DNA from: Infirmifilum lucidum
Lineage (GTDB): Archaea > Thermoproteota > Thermoprotei > Thermofilales > Thermofilaceae
DNA length: 64,000 bases
Reading direction: 5' to 3'
Assembly (NCBI RefSeq): GCF_014876775.1
Contig: NZ_CP062310.1
Coordinates: 1,155,699-1,219,698, forward strand
Position 1 is the stretch's first letter; every line of letters begins with the position of its first letter. Of this stretch, positions 51,122-60,351 are shown piece by piece. Below the pieces are notes generated by a model. It was not told where the DNA came from, made no database searches, and saw only the letters and a list, made by a program, of their open reading frames with translations. The position numbers were made by a program, and so were the translations under genes.

Positions 51122-52342
51122 ATGGATGTAGCCCAGCTTGTGTTGCTGTATCTGCTAGGTATTGAGACGGCTTTTACGCCGTGCTTCCTCCCGATTCTAC
51201 CAATCTTCCTCAACTTTGTAGCCAGGTCTAGCAAGGGTAGAGTTTTCCTCTCGAGCCTGTTCTTCGCGGCTGGGGTAACTGCGAGCTTCGTGCTCTATGG
51301 GTTGCTCGCAACGTACAGTAGTGGTATCCTGCGGTCTTTCCTAGTAGCAAGCCTGCCGAGTATAGCGACGGGACTGGGGCTCCTTTTAATCAGTATAGGA
51401 GTCGTTGTCCTGAGCCCTGCGAGAGTCCTATTCTCTACCATACCTTCAGTACAGCCCCGTTTCAAGAAGACTTCTCTCGTGAATGCATTCGTGCTAGGCT
51501 TCACCTTCTCCCTCGTGGCAGCACCTTGTGCCGCAACTTTTCTCGTGGCGGCGTTCTCGCTTGTGTGGTTAGGATCCCTGAATAGCCAGAACAGTGCTAT
51601 GGCTACAGTGCTAGTCTATGCTTCAGGCACTAGTACACCCTTCCTGTTAATAGGGCTTTTCGCGGAGAAAGTAGGCAAGAAGCTCTCGCGAAGCTTCTTC
51701 GTAAGGCACAACGAGACGCTCTCCGGGTTGATCACAATCTCGCTGGGAGTGCTCACGGTGTTAAGCGTGGAGAACTACGACTTAGTATCTATCCACGTTG
51801 CCCAACACCTCTACCCGTACTTCGTGCTCTTCTCACTACTACCCGTGCTCGCCTATTTTACAAGCCTCCTACGCCTAGGGGTGAAAGTAGGGTCTCTACC
51901 CCCAACTCTACTGGCTTCCGGCGTACTGTTACTGGGAGTCTCAGACGTTATAAGGCTCTTCCAGCCACACCCCTATGCAACCGTAGTATACATCGCTCTA
52001 GCGCTTGCATCAAGGGCACTGGTTATTGCTGGAGGACTTCTTCTGGCAAAACCTCACGTGTACTCAGTTATCCTGGCAGTGTTTCCACAGAGCATAGTCA
52101 CGCTTGACTTGTTGATGCTCTTCTCCTGGATTGCAGGCCCTGGCCGCCGCGAGAGGGAGCACTTGTTCGCAGCACTGTTCATCCTCTTACATCTTGTAAC
52201 TGACCTCCAGCCTCTGGTTCCAATGGACATCCTGCCAGTGCTCATATTACTGCTACAACCCGTATCTTACCTGAGCATTCTGATACCTGCCTCCAAGGTA
52301 TCACGCGTACTGACAGGCCTACGACTGCTTGAAGAGGTCTAG
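51122..52342 (+). CDS. ccdA: CcdA-like thiol-disulfide transmembrane protein with extra membrane half
   Basis: 406 residues. The CcdA/DsbD-like part (about 1-210) has paired cysteines Cys21 in FTPCFLP and Cys136 in AAPCAAT. A further six to seven helices (~225-405) have no recognised family and may be an additional transporter-like half. CcdA moves reducing power from cytoplasmic thioredoxin to extracytoplasmic thiols. With no cytochrome c genes here, envelope disulfide control is likely. Its gene follows the NEW3 surface protein. Confidence 0.83.
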   Translation: MDVAQLVLLYLLGIETAFTPCFLPILPIFLNFVARSSKGRVFLSSLFFAAGVTASFVLYGLLATYSSGILRSFLVASLPSIATGLGLLLISIGVVVLSPARVLFSTIPSVQPRFKKTSLVNAFVLGFTFSLVAAPCAATFLVAAFSLVWLGSLNSQNSAMATVLVYASGTSTPFLLIGLFAEKVGKKLSRSFFVRHNETLSGLITISLGVLTVLSVENYDLVSIHVAQHLYPYFVLFSLLPVLAYFTSLLRLGVKVGSLPPTLLASGVLLLGVSDVIRLFQPHPYATVVYIALALASRALVIAGGLLLAKPHVYSVILAVFPQSIVTLDLLMLFSWIAGPGRREREHLFAALFILLHLVTDLQPLVPMDILPVLILLLQPVSYLSILIPASKVSRVLTGLRLLEEV

Positions 52343-52636
52343 TATCAGCCTCACTATCCTCTTCTCAGTGTTGAGCCTGTAGTAGGTCACGGGGCCGGCC
52401 TCGACCACCTTGAGGTACCCCTTCCTGGCGAGCCAGTCGAGTATGGGTCGTGCTCTAGAAACGCTTGCAACCTCCTTCTCGACAGCGTAGGCGCTGAAGG
52501 CCTGTGAAGGATCCTCTAGGTACTTCTTGACGAAGAAGACGAAAACTCTTAGGTATCCCTGGGATCTTCTCGGGACGAGCGATGCAAACTCCTCCTCTAT
52601 GTCGTCAGAAGCCGAATAGCTCCCTCCTGCGCGCAT
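52319..52636 (-). CDS. winged-helix protein downstream of GH57 gene
   Basis: About 105 residues (ATG 52636; 52645 possible). A helical stretch with RVFVFFVKKYLEDPSQAFSA precedes a winged helix with RARPILDWLARKGYLKVVE. Probably a DNA-binding protein. It begins inside the 3' end of the GH57 gene (overlap about 32-41 bases) and so is cotranscribed with it; it could be an autoregulator. Also overlaps ccdA by 24 bases at its own 3' end. Confidence 0.65.
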   Translation of the reverse strand: MRAGGSYSASDDIEEEFASLVPRRSQGYLRVFVFFVKKYLEDPSQAFSAYAVEKEVASVSRARPILDWLARKGYLKVVEAGPVTYYRLNTEKRIVRLILDLFKQS

Positions 52637-54173
52637 AGAGGACACCTAGGATCGCCGCCCTCAAGTCGTGCGCCCCCTCCGGCTTTATTGTGCTTAGTCT
52701 CTCGGCCAGCACTTTTTCGCCCACACTGCTCTCGAGCCACTTGGCAAAGTCATTCCTCTCCTGGTGGAAACGTATGCTCTCTTCCGGGGCCCTCTCAACA
52801 GCCTCTATAAACGAGAAAACATTCCAAGCTACAATGTCCGTTGGCCTGCCCTCTGACAAGAAAAAGACAAACTCCTCTCCCGTTTTAACACGCCTCATCC
52901 ACAGGTACCTGTACCTTGCCTCTGGATTCTCCACAAATGCAAAACGTACCCGTGCCTCAAGGTCTGAAAGCACATCCAAGTAGTACATGTACGCCTGGAA
53001 AGGAGACTTGTACGGGCTAAAGTAGGAGTGGACGTCTCCTGGCCCGCCACCCTTAGTAGACATGTAGTAGAAGTGGTCACTTATAGAAAGAAGCCTCCAA
53101 AGCCTCAACAGCCGGCCGTCCTGTAGGGCTTTAATCTGTAGCCAGAGATCCTTGAGCCTCTCGAAAGCGTAGTCCTGCATGAAATTACCCAGCCACGCGC
53201 TCAAGTCTCTTTCGAGGTCAGCCCACGAGATAGTCTCGCCCTCTGGGACATCGATCTCGTCACGTGGAGGGACACTTTCGGCGACCTCGGTTGGAGTTGA
53301 GAACCTCAAGTTCTCCCACTTTAGGACTTCGCCTGGTAGCCAGCGCAGGAACTCAAGGATACCCGTTTCCGCTGGGAAATGCTCTCCAAATGTCTCATAG
53401 TCTATAGCTACTAGAATCACGTCGCCTGGCGTAGCTGCAAGCCACGCAGAGTACTTTTCAGCCGTAAGCGGGTACTCACTCCACCACTCACTCGCGAACC
53501 TAAAGCCTATATCGTCTGAGAGCCTATAGTTCCGCATGAGTACTCGGATACTGGCTCCCTTAGCCTTGTAGACATAGTTAGGGCTTCTCCACATTAGGAC
53601 TCGCTCAACACCCTCAGTTAAAACTACTTTATAGCCGAGCCTGTCGAATATCCTTCCGACGTAGTTGTTGTAGATAAATTCCGTGTTCTCGACAGAAGTC
53701 GGGTACATGCCAAAGAGGGCTTTGACAGTCTCTCTGTGCATTCTGATCTGGTCGACGAACTCCTCCTCGGCCACGAGGAAGCTTAGACTGTGGAAGTACG
53801 TCTGATCCAGAAACTCGACTAAACCCGTATCCGCGAGCTGTTTAAAGCTCTCTACGAGCTCTGGGGCCCACTTTTCAGACTGCTCGAGGAGGACGCCGGA
53901 CATGCTGTACGCGACCTTGAACTTCTTGCCGTGGTCTTTAAAGAAGTCTATCTGCTGTAGTATGACTGAGTTAGCCGGGAGGTAGCACCTCTTGACGACT
54001 CTTTCGAAGACCTCGCGGTTGAGCTCGTGGTCAAAATAGATGCCCTCGAGATCCTCTACGCCGAGCCTTCCACGCACGAGAATAGCATCGGTGAGCTTCC
54101 TCAGGGCCCTCCTCTCCAGGCGGTAGGGCTGGTGTACTTCAAACATCAGCACTACGTGCTTTATGTACGACAC
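52605..54173 (-). CDS. GH57 alpha-amylase-type enzyme (MJ1611-like)
   Basis: 522 residues. Motif 1 VHQPYR (13-18), motif 2-like EFLDQTYFHSL, motif 3 ENTEFIYNN with nucleophile Glu165, and motif 4 DYETFGEH with acid/base Asp258. The helical C-terminal domain covers ~300-520. The NTE form of motif 3 marks the MJ1611-type intracellular alpha-amylase group. No signal peptide, so it acts in the cytoplasm on glycogen-like or maltodextrin substrates. Upstream and coupled to a winged-helix gene. Confidence 0.9.
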   Translation of the reverse strand: MSYIKHVVLMFEVHQPYRLERRALRKLTDAILVRGRLGVEDLEGIYFDHELNREVFERVVKRCYLPANSVILQQIDFFKDHGKKFKVAYSMSGVLLEQSEKWAPELVESFKQLADTGLVEFLDQTYFHSLSFLVAEEEFVDQIRMHRETVKALFGMYPTSVENTEFIYNNYVGRIFDRLGYKVVLTEGVERVLMWRSPNYVYKAKGASIRVLMRNYRLSDDIGFRFASEWWSEYPLTAEKYSAWLAATPGDVILVAIDYETFGEHFPAETGILEFLRWLPGEVLKWENLRFSTPTEVAESVPPRDEIDVPEGETISWADLERDLSAWLGNFMQDYAFERLKDLWLQIKALQDGRLLRLWRLLSISDHFYYMSTKGGGPGDVHSYFSPYKSPFQAYMYYLDVLSDLEARVRFAFVENPEARYRYLWMRRVKTGEEFVFFLSEGRPTDIVAWNVFSFIEAVERAPEESIRFHQERNDFAKWLESSVGEKVLAERLSTIKPEGAHDLRAAILGVLYARRRELFGF

Positions 54174-54214
54174 CTAAGAAGAACTACAGCTATAAAGCAT
54201 AAAAACTTGTTTCA

Positions 54215-54739
54215 CTAAACCTTGCTCTTGTAGCGCTCGATAGCCTTGCTTATTACCTGGAGCGCCTTCTCCCTGCCATGCCACGTTTTAACTTTGACCC
54301 ACTTGCCGGGCTCTAGCTCTTTATAGTGCTCGAAGAAGTGCTTGATTCTATCCTTCACCCCTTCATCGATGTCTCCGATGTCTCTTATCCTGCTAAACCT
54401 GTTGTCTATCTTCTCGTGCGGGACGGCTACGACCTTGCTGTCGGGGCCTGCCTCGTCCTCCATTTCCAGCAGTGCAATCGGCCTAGCGCGCACGACGCTC
54501 CCTGGTACGAAGGCATCGTGGCTCAAGAGTACGACGTCTACCGGATCCCCGTCCTCCTCGAGCGTCGAGGGTATAAACCCGTAGTTGAATGGGAACACCA
54601 TCGACGTGAATAGAACTCTGTCGACGAACACTACGCCGCTCTCCTTGTCGACTTCGTACTTCACGTTGCTATGCATCGGTATCTCAATGACAACGTAGAT
54701 GTCTTCAGGAGGGTTTTTACCGGCGGGTAACGTCTTCAT
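54215..54739 (-). CDS. ppa: soluble inorganic pyrophosphatase
   Basis: 174 residues, standard for family [20 protein letters not shown]-like start ([16 protein letters not shown]), [20 protein letters not shown], and the catalytic metal-binding [10 protein letters not shown] and [13 protein letters not shown] set. Hydrolyses pyrophosphate from biosynthesis, driving nucleic acid, protein and cofactor synthesis. Cytoplasmic hexamer in relatives. Same strand as GTPBP gene but separated by 65 bases. Confidence 0.95.
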   Translation of the reverse strand: MKTLPAGKNPPEDIYVVIEIPMHSNVKYEVDKESGVVFVDRVLFTSMVFPFNYGFIPSTLEEDGDPVDVVLLSHDAFVPGSVVRARPIALLEMEDEAGPDSKVVAVPHEKIDNRFSRIRDIGDIDEGVKDRIKHFFEHYKELEPGKWVKVKTWHGREKALQVISKAIERYKSKV

Positions 54740-54804
54740 ACCTCCTAAAACTGGGCGTAGAGGTATATATTCGCTACCCTTTCGTGATAAACAAGAGGCT
54801 TGGG

Positions 54805-56388
54805 TCAGTATTCCGCCTTTATGACCGTCCCGATAGCGCGCGTCCGCGAGTCTCTAAGTATGAACTTCTCCCCCTCCTCCACGTACCATGGACGTAGCAT
54901 AAAAGTGAGCCTCACGAGCCCCCTGTCCCCGGTGCGCATGGGCTCTTTCTCCATCCACGAGAACTCCACTGGAGTCCTTATCGAGTGGACGTGGAGGACA
55001 GTCTGGTAGCCGTTTCGGATAGTTGTGGGATGCTTGAGGATGAGCACGTCTGCGATTATGCTCCTCACCGCGTACAGCGGGGTTTCAGCGAGCACGAGGC
55101 CCTTCTCGACGTCGCCGCTCTCCACGTCTGCTACGGCCAGTGTGGCCTCCTCCCCTGCTCTGGCCAGTGACGACGGAACACGGTTTATGTGTATGGACTT
55201 CACTTTTATCCTCCTCCACGTACCGTCGCGCACGGGCCCAAGGTAGTAGGAGGAGTTTTCGCGGATAATGCCCCTCTCGACAGCTACTGCTAACACTGTC
55301 CCGACACCTCTAACGTTATATATGTCGGTGACGTACGCGAGAAGGGGCTTTTTCTCGAGCTCACTCCACCTTTTCCTGGGAGGGAGTAAGTTCATGAACT
55401 CTGTGAGGAGCTCTACGCCAGCACCAGTAGTGTTGGATACCAGGAATACTGGGGCTACTCGCCCCGAAGCCATGAGTGGGGCAACGTCGTAGACGTCCCT
55501 GGAGCTTTTCACGACGAGCGGCTTCTTGCCAAGTCTCCTCAGAACCTCGAGCGTCTCGTCTACGTAGCGTTTCCCCACCTCTGGGCTGACGGCGTCTATC
55601 TTCGTGAATACTACGAAGACTGGTATCTGGAGAGCCACGCAGACCCCGAGGTGCTCCCGCCCCATCACCTGCAGGCCTGTATTGCTAGCAACCACGAGCA
55701 TGGCGTAGTCCGGGAATTTCGACATGAGGCCGCGCAGAGCCGTCCTCAAGTACCTTTCGTGCCCTCCCACGTCAACGAGATAGACTACTTTTTTCGCGGA
55801 CAGGTAGATTTGCGCCTCGTCGAGGGGGTTGGGAACTCCCCAGTTAACGGGCCTCCCGAGCATGTCGAAGCCGACTACTCTAACTACGACTGAGGAGGTT
55901 CTACCAGTAATGATTTCATGCGCATACCTGGCTACTCGACGCATGTTACTGCCTCTCCCGTCGTCAAGCATACCGGTGCAGAGTGTGCCAACTGTCGTGC
56001 TTTTGCCGGCGTCGACATTCCCAACGACTATTATGTTGACTTGCGATGGGGGGTTCTCCTCTCTGGAGAGCCTCACGAGCACTCTAACGACGTACCTTCC
56101 CGAGACTTCTCTCCTATCCAGAACTCTTATACAGGCACCTATCCTCTTAGCTACAGTATCGAGGATCCTAACGCTCTCCTCCTCCTCGTCCTTTGAGAGG
56201 CCACGTACCGTGCCGTCGTCATTTAATCCTAGGACGTATATCGCCTCTCCACCTCCCTCGAAGAGCCTGTACTTCATCTGAGACGCGAGCTTCTCGACTC
56301 TTTCATCGTTTACCCTGGTGAGTGCCGACTTGTACTCTACAGGCCCTGTGTCACTTTCAGCCGGGAATTCCACGCCACTCTTCAACAC
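54805..56388 (-). CDS. GTPBP1/2-like translational GTPase
   Basis: 527 residues. An N-terminal ~115-residue region precedes an EF-Tu-type GTPase: P-loop GNVDAGKST (123-131), [19 protein letters not shown], followed by two beta-barrel domains with [14 protein letters not shown] and [16 protein letters not shown]. Matches the archaeal GTPBP1-like COG5258 group, linked to mRNA decay or ribosome rescue in eukaryotes. The start is uncertain: GTG 56388 or TTG 56385 close to a GGAGGT site. Confidence 0.88.
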   Translation of the reverse strand: MLKSGVEFPAESDTGPVEYKSALTRVNDERVEKLASQMKYRLFEGGGEAIYVLGLNDDGTVRGLSKDEEEESVRILDTVAKRIGACIRVLDRREVSGRYVVRVLVRLSREENPPSQVNIIVVGNVDAGKSTTVGTLCTGMLDDGRGSNMRRVARYAHEIITGRTSSVVVRVVGFDMLGRPVNWGVPNPLDEAQIYLSAKKVVYLVDVGGHERYLRTALRGLMSKFPDYAMLVVASNTGLQVMGREHLGVCVALQIPVFVVFTKIDAVSPEVGKRYVDETLEVLRRLGKKPLVVKSSRDVYDVAPLMASGRVAPVFLVSNTTGAGVELLTEFMNLLPPRKRWSELEKKPLLAYVTDIYNVRGVGTVLAVAVERGIIRENSSYYLGPVRDGTWRRIKVKSIHINRVPSSLARAGEEATLAVADVESGDVEKGLVLAETPLYAVRSIIADVLILKHPTTIRNGYQTVLHVHSIRTPVEFSWMEKEPMRTGDRGLVRLTFMLRPWYVEEGEKFILRDSRTRAIGTVIKAEY

Positions 56389-56415
56389 TACCTCCTAAAA
56401 GCACCTATTATTTGT

Positions 56416-56434
56416 AACCTTAACTGTTAAGGTT
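56416..56434. promoter_or_regulatory. perfect inverted repeat in a divergent promoter region, candidate operator
   Basis: AACCTTAA (56416-56423), spacer CTG, TTAAGGTT (56427-56434): 8-base arms, perfect. It abuts the TATA-like GGTTTTATTAG (56431-56441) of the DUF72-SWIM gene and is 28 bases from the GTPBP1-like gene start. Arms and spacing suit a dimeric repressor or activator, or a promoter-proximal stem. No regulator is identified. Confidence 0.45.
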
Positions 56435-56467
56435 TTATTAGTCAGGTGGCTAAACCTACTTCAGGGT

Positions 56468-57661
56468 ATGCTTTTCACGCGCATCTACATCGGCACGTCC
56501 GGGTGGGACTACGAAGACTGGGTTGGCCCGTTTTACGAGCGAGAAACAAACCTCTTCAGCCAGTACGTCAGGGTGTTTAGCACTGCCGAAGTGAACTCTA
56601 CGTTCTACACGCTCCCCACCGGCAAGTTCATGGAAAAACTGTTCCGCGTAGCTCCTAGCGGCTTCGTTTTCTCCCTGAAGATGTACAGGGGGGTTACACA
56701 TAAGAAGCTTCTAAATCCAAAAGCAGTGGAGCAAGAACTCGACCTGTTCTTCAAGTCCCTAGAACCCGTTCGCGGCACAGGCAAGCTTGGTGCAATCCTG
56801 ATCCAGCTGCCGCCTGTGGACACGAAAGAAATTCCATGGTTCCGGGACTTCCTCGAATTGTTGCCTAAAGGGTACCGCTACGCCGTGGAGTTCCGAGATA
56901 GAAGCTGGCTCAACGAGAACACTTTTAAAATTCTCACAGAGCTAAACATTGCCTACACGATAGTCGACGAGCCGCTACTACCGCCAGACCTCGTGGTGAC
57001 CTCCGACTTCGCCTACGTGAGGTGGCACGGGCGCGGAGAAAGGCCGTGGTACTACTATCACTACACCCCAGAAGAGCTGAGAGAGTGGGCGCCCAGGATA
57101 CAGAGGCTGGCAGAACAGGTCAAGCTCGTCCTCGGATACTTCAACAACCACTTCAGGGGGTTTGCGCCACACAACGCCCTGCAGATGTTGGCGTTCCTCG
57201 GGATGCTAGACAGGGAAAAGAGGCAGGTGTTGAAGCGGATGGACGAGTACTTCTCATCTGTACCCGGCGATAAACTGCTGGAGGCCAAGAAGGCCGTAAT
57301 TTCGGGCGACGTGGAGGGGATACTGAGAGCACTCGCAGGCGAGAAAAGGTTTGCAAGGGGGCTCGAGATAAGTGACCGTGACGTCTCGGTAGAGGTGCTA
57401 GGGGACAGTATTGTTGGTCGCGTTAAAGAATATGTCATCGAGGTTAACATGAGGGACAGGCGGATATACCATAATTGCGAAGACTGGAGGAAACAGCTGG
57501 AGAGCAAGAGGTTCTGCAAGCACATGGTGAAGTTCTTCCTCAAAGTGCCCCGCGACACAGCACTGAAAGTCCTGGACGACATAGTGTCTAGTATCGACGA
57601 GTGGGGCTTCGAGGCAGACACCTCGGGAGAGGGAGAACGAGCGAACAGTCCTCCGACGTAA
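56468..57661 (+). CDS. DUF72 protein with C-terminal SWIM-like finger
   Basis: 397 residues. Residues ~1-235 are a DUF72 domain with the expected motifs (IYIGTSGWDYEDWVG, STAEVNSTFYTLP, FVFSLKMYRGVTH, ILIQLPPV, AVEFRDRSW, VRWHGRG, LGYFNNHF). The C-terminal ~160 residues add a SWIM-like zinc site, IYHNCEDWRKQ with KRFCKHM (HxC then CxH), followed by a helix. Classical SWIM starts CxC, so His replaces the first Cys. This is a fusion, and the window also has a stand-alone DUF72 (48566) and a stand-alone SWIM protein (5417). Function unknown. Confidence 0.85.
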   Translation: MLFTRIYIGTSGWDYEDWVGPFYERETNLFSQYVRVFSTAEVNSTFYTLPTGKFMEKLFRVAPSGFVFSLKMYRGVTHKKLLNPKAVEQELDLFFKSLEPVRGTGKLGAILIQLPPVDTKEIPWFRDFLELLPKGYRYAVEFRDRSWLNENTFKILTELNIAYTIVDEPLLPPDLVVTSDFAYVRWHGRGERPWYYYHYTPEELREWAPRIQRLAEQVKLVLGYFNNHFRGFAPHNALQMLAFLGMLDREKRQVLKRMDEYFSSVPGDKLLEAKKAVISGDVEGILRALAGEKRFARGLEISDRDVSVEVLGDSIVGRVKEYVIEVNMRDRRIYHNCEDWRKQLESKRFCKHMVKFFLKVPRDTALKVLDDIVSSIDEWGFEADTSGEGERANSPPT

Positions 57662-58172
57662 TCCTGAGGTAATCACCACTCGAGTACAGGAAAACAGTGT
57701 AAGCGGCAGTAACAGCGTCTAAGGCATCGCCGCTCAACCTCCCCGGGGGAAGCCTTACACCCAGGCCCTCAAGCCCCTCCCTTAGTCTGGACAGGGACTT
57801 CTTCCTCGGGATGCACAACAAGTCCTGGCTCCCACCGGGGTAAACTTCTATTACTACGAACCCGAGGGCCTCCAGGGCTGAGCGCAGCCTGATTCCTCTA
57901 CGCGTTAGAGCAGCCATGGAGGGAATCATCGGCGGGAAGAACCTCACGCCCAGAGACGCAAGAATCCTCTCACACCCCCTAACTCCCCCCTTTAGCGGCA
58001 GGCTCAACGGCGCGTCTATCCCCACTATACTTGGCTTCGCCTCCCGGAGAACCTCTATGATTTCAGAGTCCTCCGAGGCAGAGAGGATACCGGCTCTAAG
58101 GTCTTCGTCTAACAGGGAGATATAAGTGGGTTTTCTAGAGGAAGCCGATAGGTCTACCCCTGCTAAGAGCAT
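57588..58172 (-). CDS. DUF429-family predicted nuclease-like protein
   Basis: 194 residues. MLLAGVDLSASSRKPTYI and PSIVGIDAPLSLP are the paired Asp-containing strands of the RNase H-like DUF429 fold, with SGDALDAVTAAYTV near 160. The family is predicted to be a nuclease, biochemically uncharacterised. It shares 74 antisense bases with the 3' end of the DUF72-SWIM gene and abuts the dCTP deaminase gene (2 bases), so likely cotranscribed with dcd. Confidence 0.85.
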   Translation of the reverse strand: MLLAGVDLSASSRKPTYISLLDEDLRAGILSASEDSEIIEVLREAKPSIVGIDAPLSLPLKGGVRGCERILASLGVRFFPPMIPSMAALTRRGIRLRSALEALGFVVIEVYPGGSQDLLCIPRKKSLSRLREGLEGLGVRLPPGRLSGDALDAVTAAYTVFLYSSGDYLRITSEDCSLVLPLPRCLPRSPTRRY

Positions 58173-58174
58173 AG

Positions 58175-58690
58175 CTACCTAGGTAGAGTCACTCCCCGTT
58201 GCCCCTGGTACTTGCCCCTGTAAGCCACGGGAGGCCCCTCGATTTTGAAGAAGGCTACGTGTGCAAACCTCATCCCCTTCCTGAGAACTATCGGGAAGGC
58301 TCCGCCATGGATTTCGATAGTAAGTTCTCCCTCAAAACCCGCGTCGATAAGAGTGGGGGGTATAGAGACCCCCAGTCTAGCGAAGGTACTGCGCACGCCT
58401 ATGAGCCCTGCAACGTTCTCGGGCATTTTGACGTACTCGAGAGTCGTGACTAGAACCTTCATGTACGGCTGCAGGATAAAACTATCTGTCCTAAAGACTT
58501 TGTAATAGTCTGCTAGGTTTACTTCCCTGAGCCTGTCGGGGTCGAGTGGCTCAGGGTTGTTGAGCAGAACAGCGACTTCCTCGCCTATGCGCAGGTCAAC
58601 CCCATTCTCCCTTATAATCTCATCGGAAAATGGCTTGATCACTAGTTCCCCTCGTTCTATAAGGCTTCTAATTTCTGCACCAGAGAGCAT
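58175..58690 (-). CDS. dcd: dCTP deaminase (possibly bifunctional with dUTPase)
   Basis: 171 residues. LSGAEIRSLIERGEL start, VDLRIGEEVAVL strand, LIGVRSTFARLG (~96-107), and the catalytic DAGFEGELTIEIHG around 116-129. Family makes dUTP (or dUMP) from dCTP for thymidylate synthesis; archaeal members may combine deaminase and pyrophosphatase. Cytoplasmic trimer in relatives. Placed between DUF429 and endonuclease III, a nucleotide-quality neighbourhood. Confidence 0.93.
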   Translation of the reverse strand: MLSGAEIRSLIERGELVIKPFSDEIIRENGVDLRIGEEVAVLLNNPEPLDPDRLREVNLADYYKVFRTDSFILQPYMKVLVTTLEYVKMPENVAGLIGVRSTFARLGVSIPPTLIDAGFEGELTIEIHGGAFPIVLRKGMRFAHVAFFKIEGPPVAYRGKYQGQRGVTLPR

Positions 58691-58718
58691 ACCAGTGAAA
58701 TGTACGGGTTGCCTATTT

Positions 58719-59411
58719 CTATATCTCTTGTTTTTCTTTTTCTAGGTTGTACTTGCAGATGTCTCTAAGCGGACACCTACCACACTGCGGTTTCCTAGCC
58801 TTACAGACCTCTCTGCCGAGTTTTATGAGGAGTAGGTGGGCCTCTAGCCTGCGCTCAGGCCGAAAGACCCTGTGGAGGTCGCTCCTCACCCCCAGGTAGC
58901 TCCTGGATCCCGTTATTCCGAGCCTCTGAGCCACTCTCTTCACGTGGGTGTCTACTGGAACTACCGGAAAACCAGCGTTAGCTAGTAGTACATCCACTGT
59001 CTTTTCGCCCACCCCTCTCAAACTCTTAAGTTCTCGCCGGGCAAACTCTTCTCCTCTCTTTAGCAACTCCTCCATCCTGCCCCCGTACTTCTCCACCAGA
59101 AGCCTCGCGACAGACACTATGGCTGCTGCCTTTTGCCGCTGGAGGCCTGCGGGAGATATCGCAGAAGCAACCTCTTCAACTGACGCATTGGAGAGCTTAA
59201 ATTGGTCTACGCCTATAGTCTCCTCCAGCCTCTGGAGGGCTCTAAACGTATTCTTTTCCGTTGTATCCTGGGAAATTATCGTCGCAACTATTACTTTAAA
59301 GGGATTGCCCTCCCGCGCGGCCTTCAAGGCAGCAAACTCTCCTGGGTCGACTCTATACGCTCTACTCAGCCTCTCGAGAATAATGTCCCCCAGCTCGAAG
59401 CCATCCTCCAT
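58719..59411 (-). CDS. nth: endonuclease III
   Basis: 230 residues. HhH motif LRGVGEKTVDVLL with catalytic Lys in GEKT and Asp in VPVDTHVKR; a C-terminal [4Fe-4S] cluster C203-x6-C210-x2-C213-x5-C219. DNA glycosylase/AP-lyase removing oxidised pyrimidines. Next to the dCTP deaminase gene, whose product prevents misincorporation; both serve DNA integrity. Separated from dcd by 28 bases. Confidence 0.95.
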   Translation of the reverse strand: MEDGFELGDIILERLSRAYRVDPGEFAALKAAREGNPFKVIVATIISQDTTEKNTFRALQRLEETIGVDQFKLSNASVEEVASAISPAGLQRQKAAAIVSVARLLVEKYGGRMEELLKRGEEFARRELKSLRGVGEKTVDVLLANAGFPVVPVDTHVKRVAQRLGITGSRSYLGVRSDLHRVFRPERRLEAHLLLIKLGREVCKARKPQCGRCPLRDICKYNLEKEKQEI

Positions 59412-59557
59412 ACATCCTTCTAAAGAACAATGCAGCTTTTCAAGTTTGTATTTTCTCGGCGAAAAGAGGCCTCTTCCAGGGCTCGGATTCCTGCTATCTT
59501 CTAAAAACTAATATTAAAAGCTTTTAACGTTACGCGTCTAAGCTTTGCGGGGTTAGA

Positions 59558-60313
59558 GTGCCGCTTAAACTACTAATAGCAAACGACGACGGGGTGAGTG
59601 CTGGGCTGAAAGCTCTCGCCGACGCCGCGTCGGAGAGAGGCCATGACGTATTCATCGCTACCACGAGCAATCACTCGAGCGGGGCCAGCAAGTCCATAAC
59701 CTTCAAAGCCCGGTACACTGTCACGGAGCTATTCGACAGATACGAAGCCTTAGTAGTAGACTCGACTCCAGCTACAGCTGTCGGGGTCACTCTAGATGCC
59801 GTCAGGAAAGACTTCGACTTCATAGTCAGCGGTGTCAACAGCGGGCCGAACCTGGGCCTGTGGGACGTGTTGTCTTCGGGGACAGTGGGGGCTGTCCTGG
59901 AGGGAGTCACGCGCGGCCTGAAGGGCATGGCCGTCTCTCTAGTTGCACGCGAGTGGTTCGAGTATCAAGGACTAAGTTACAGTGCGTATTACACTGCCGC
60001 TAGGCTCGCCATAAGCATACTCGAGGCGCTTGCAGGTGAGAAGTGGGAGGCCCACCTACTCAACCTTAATGTCCCGTCCTGGGCTCTGAAGGGAGTCAGG
60101 GTAACAGTCCTAGAAACAACTCCTCAACACGAGGTTTACGTCTGTAGTGGTGGTTTCTGCGACATGAGCGGGTGGACGCTTGACAGCGCGTACAGCTGCG
60201 CAACTCCTGGGAGCGACGTTTGTGCGGTCAAGCAGGGCTACGCCGCCTTAACGCCAATAGTCTACGCATCTACAGGATCTCTTGACTGGCTGAGAAAAGC
60301 CCTGGAGGGCTAA
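59558..60313 (+). CDS. surE: 5'/3'-nucleotidase SurE
   Basis: 251 residues. Metal-binding LIANDDGVSAG at the N-terminus (Asp10, Asp11), the Ser-rich SNHSSGASKSITF loop (42-54), VSGVNSGPNLGLWDVLSSGTVGAVLEG (105-131). Hydrolyses nucleoside 5'- and 3'-monophosphates and polyphosphates. GTG start; AT-rich divergent region with nth. Ends 38 bases before the flavoprotein gene. Confidence 0.94.
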   Translation: MPLKLLIANDDGVSAGLKALADAASERGHDVFIATTSNHSSGASKSITFKARYTVTELFDRYEALVVDSTPATAVGVTLDAVRKDFDFIVSGVNSGPNLGLWDVLSSGTVGAVLEGVTRGLKGMAVSLVAREWFEYQGLSYSAYYTAARLAISILEALAGEKWEAHLLNLNVPSWALKGVRVTVLETTPQHEVYVCSGGFCDMSGWTLDSAYSCATPGSDVCAVKQGYAALTPIVYASTGSLDWLRKALEG

Positions 60314-60351
60314 ACGTTTAAAAGATGACAGAGGTATATCGCTAGGTCGAA

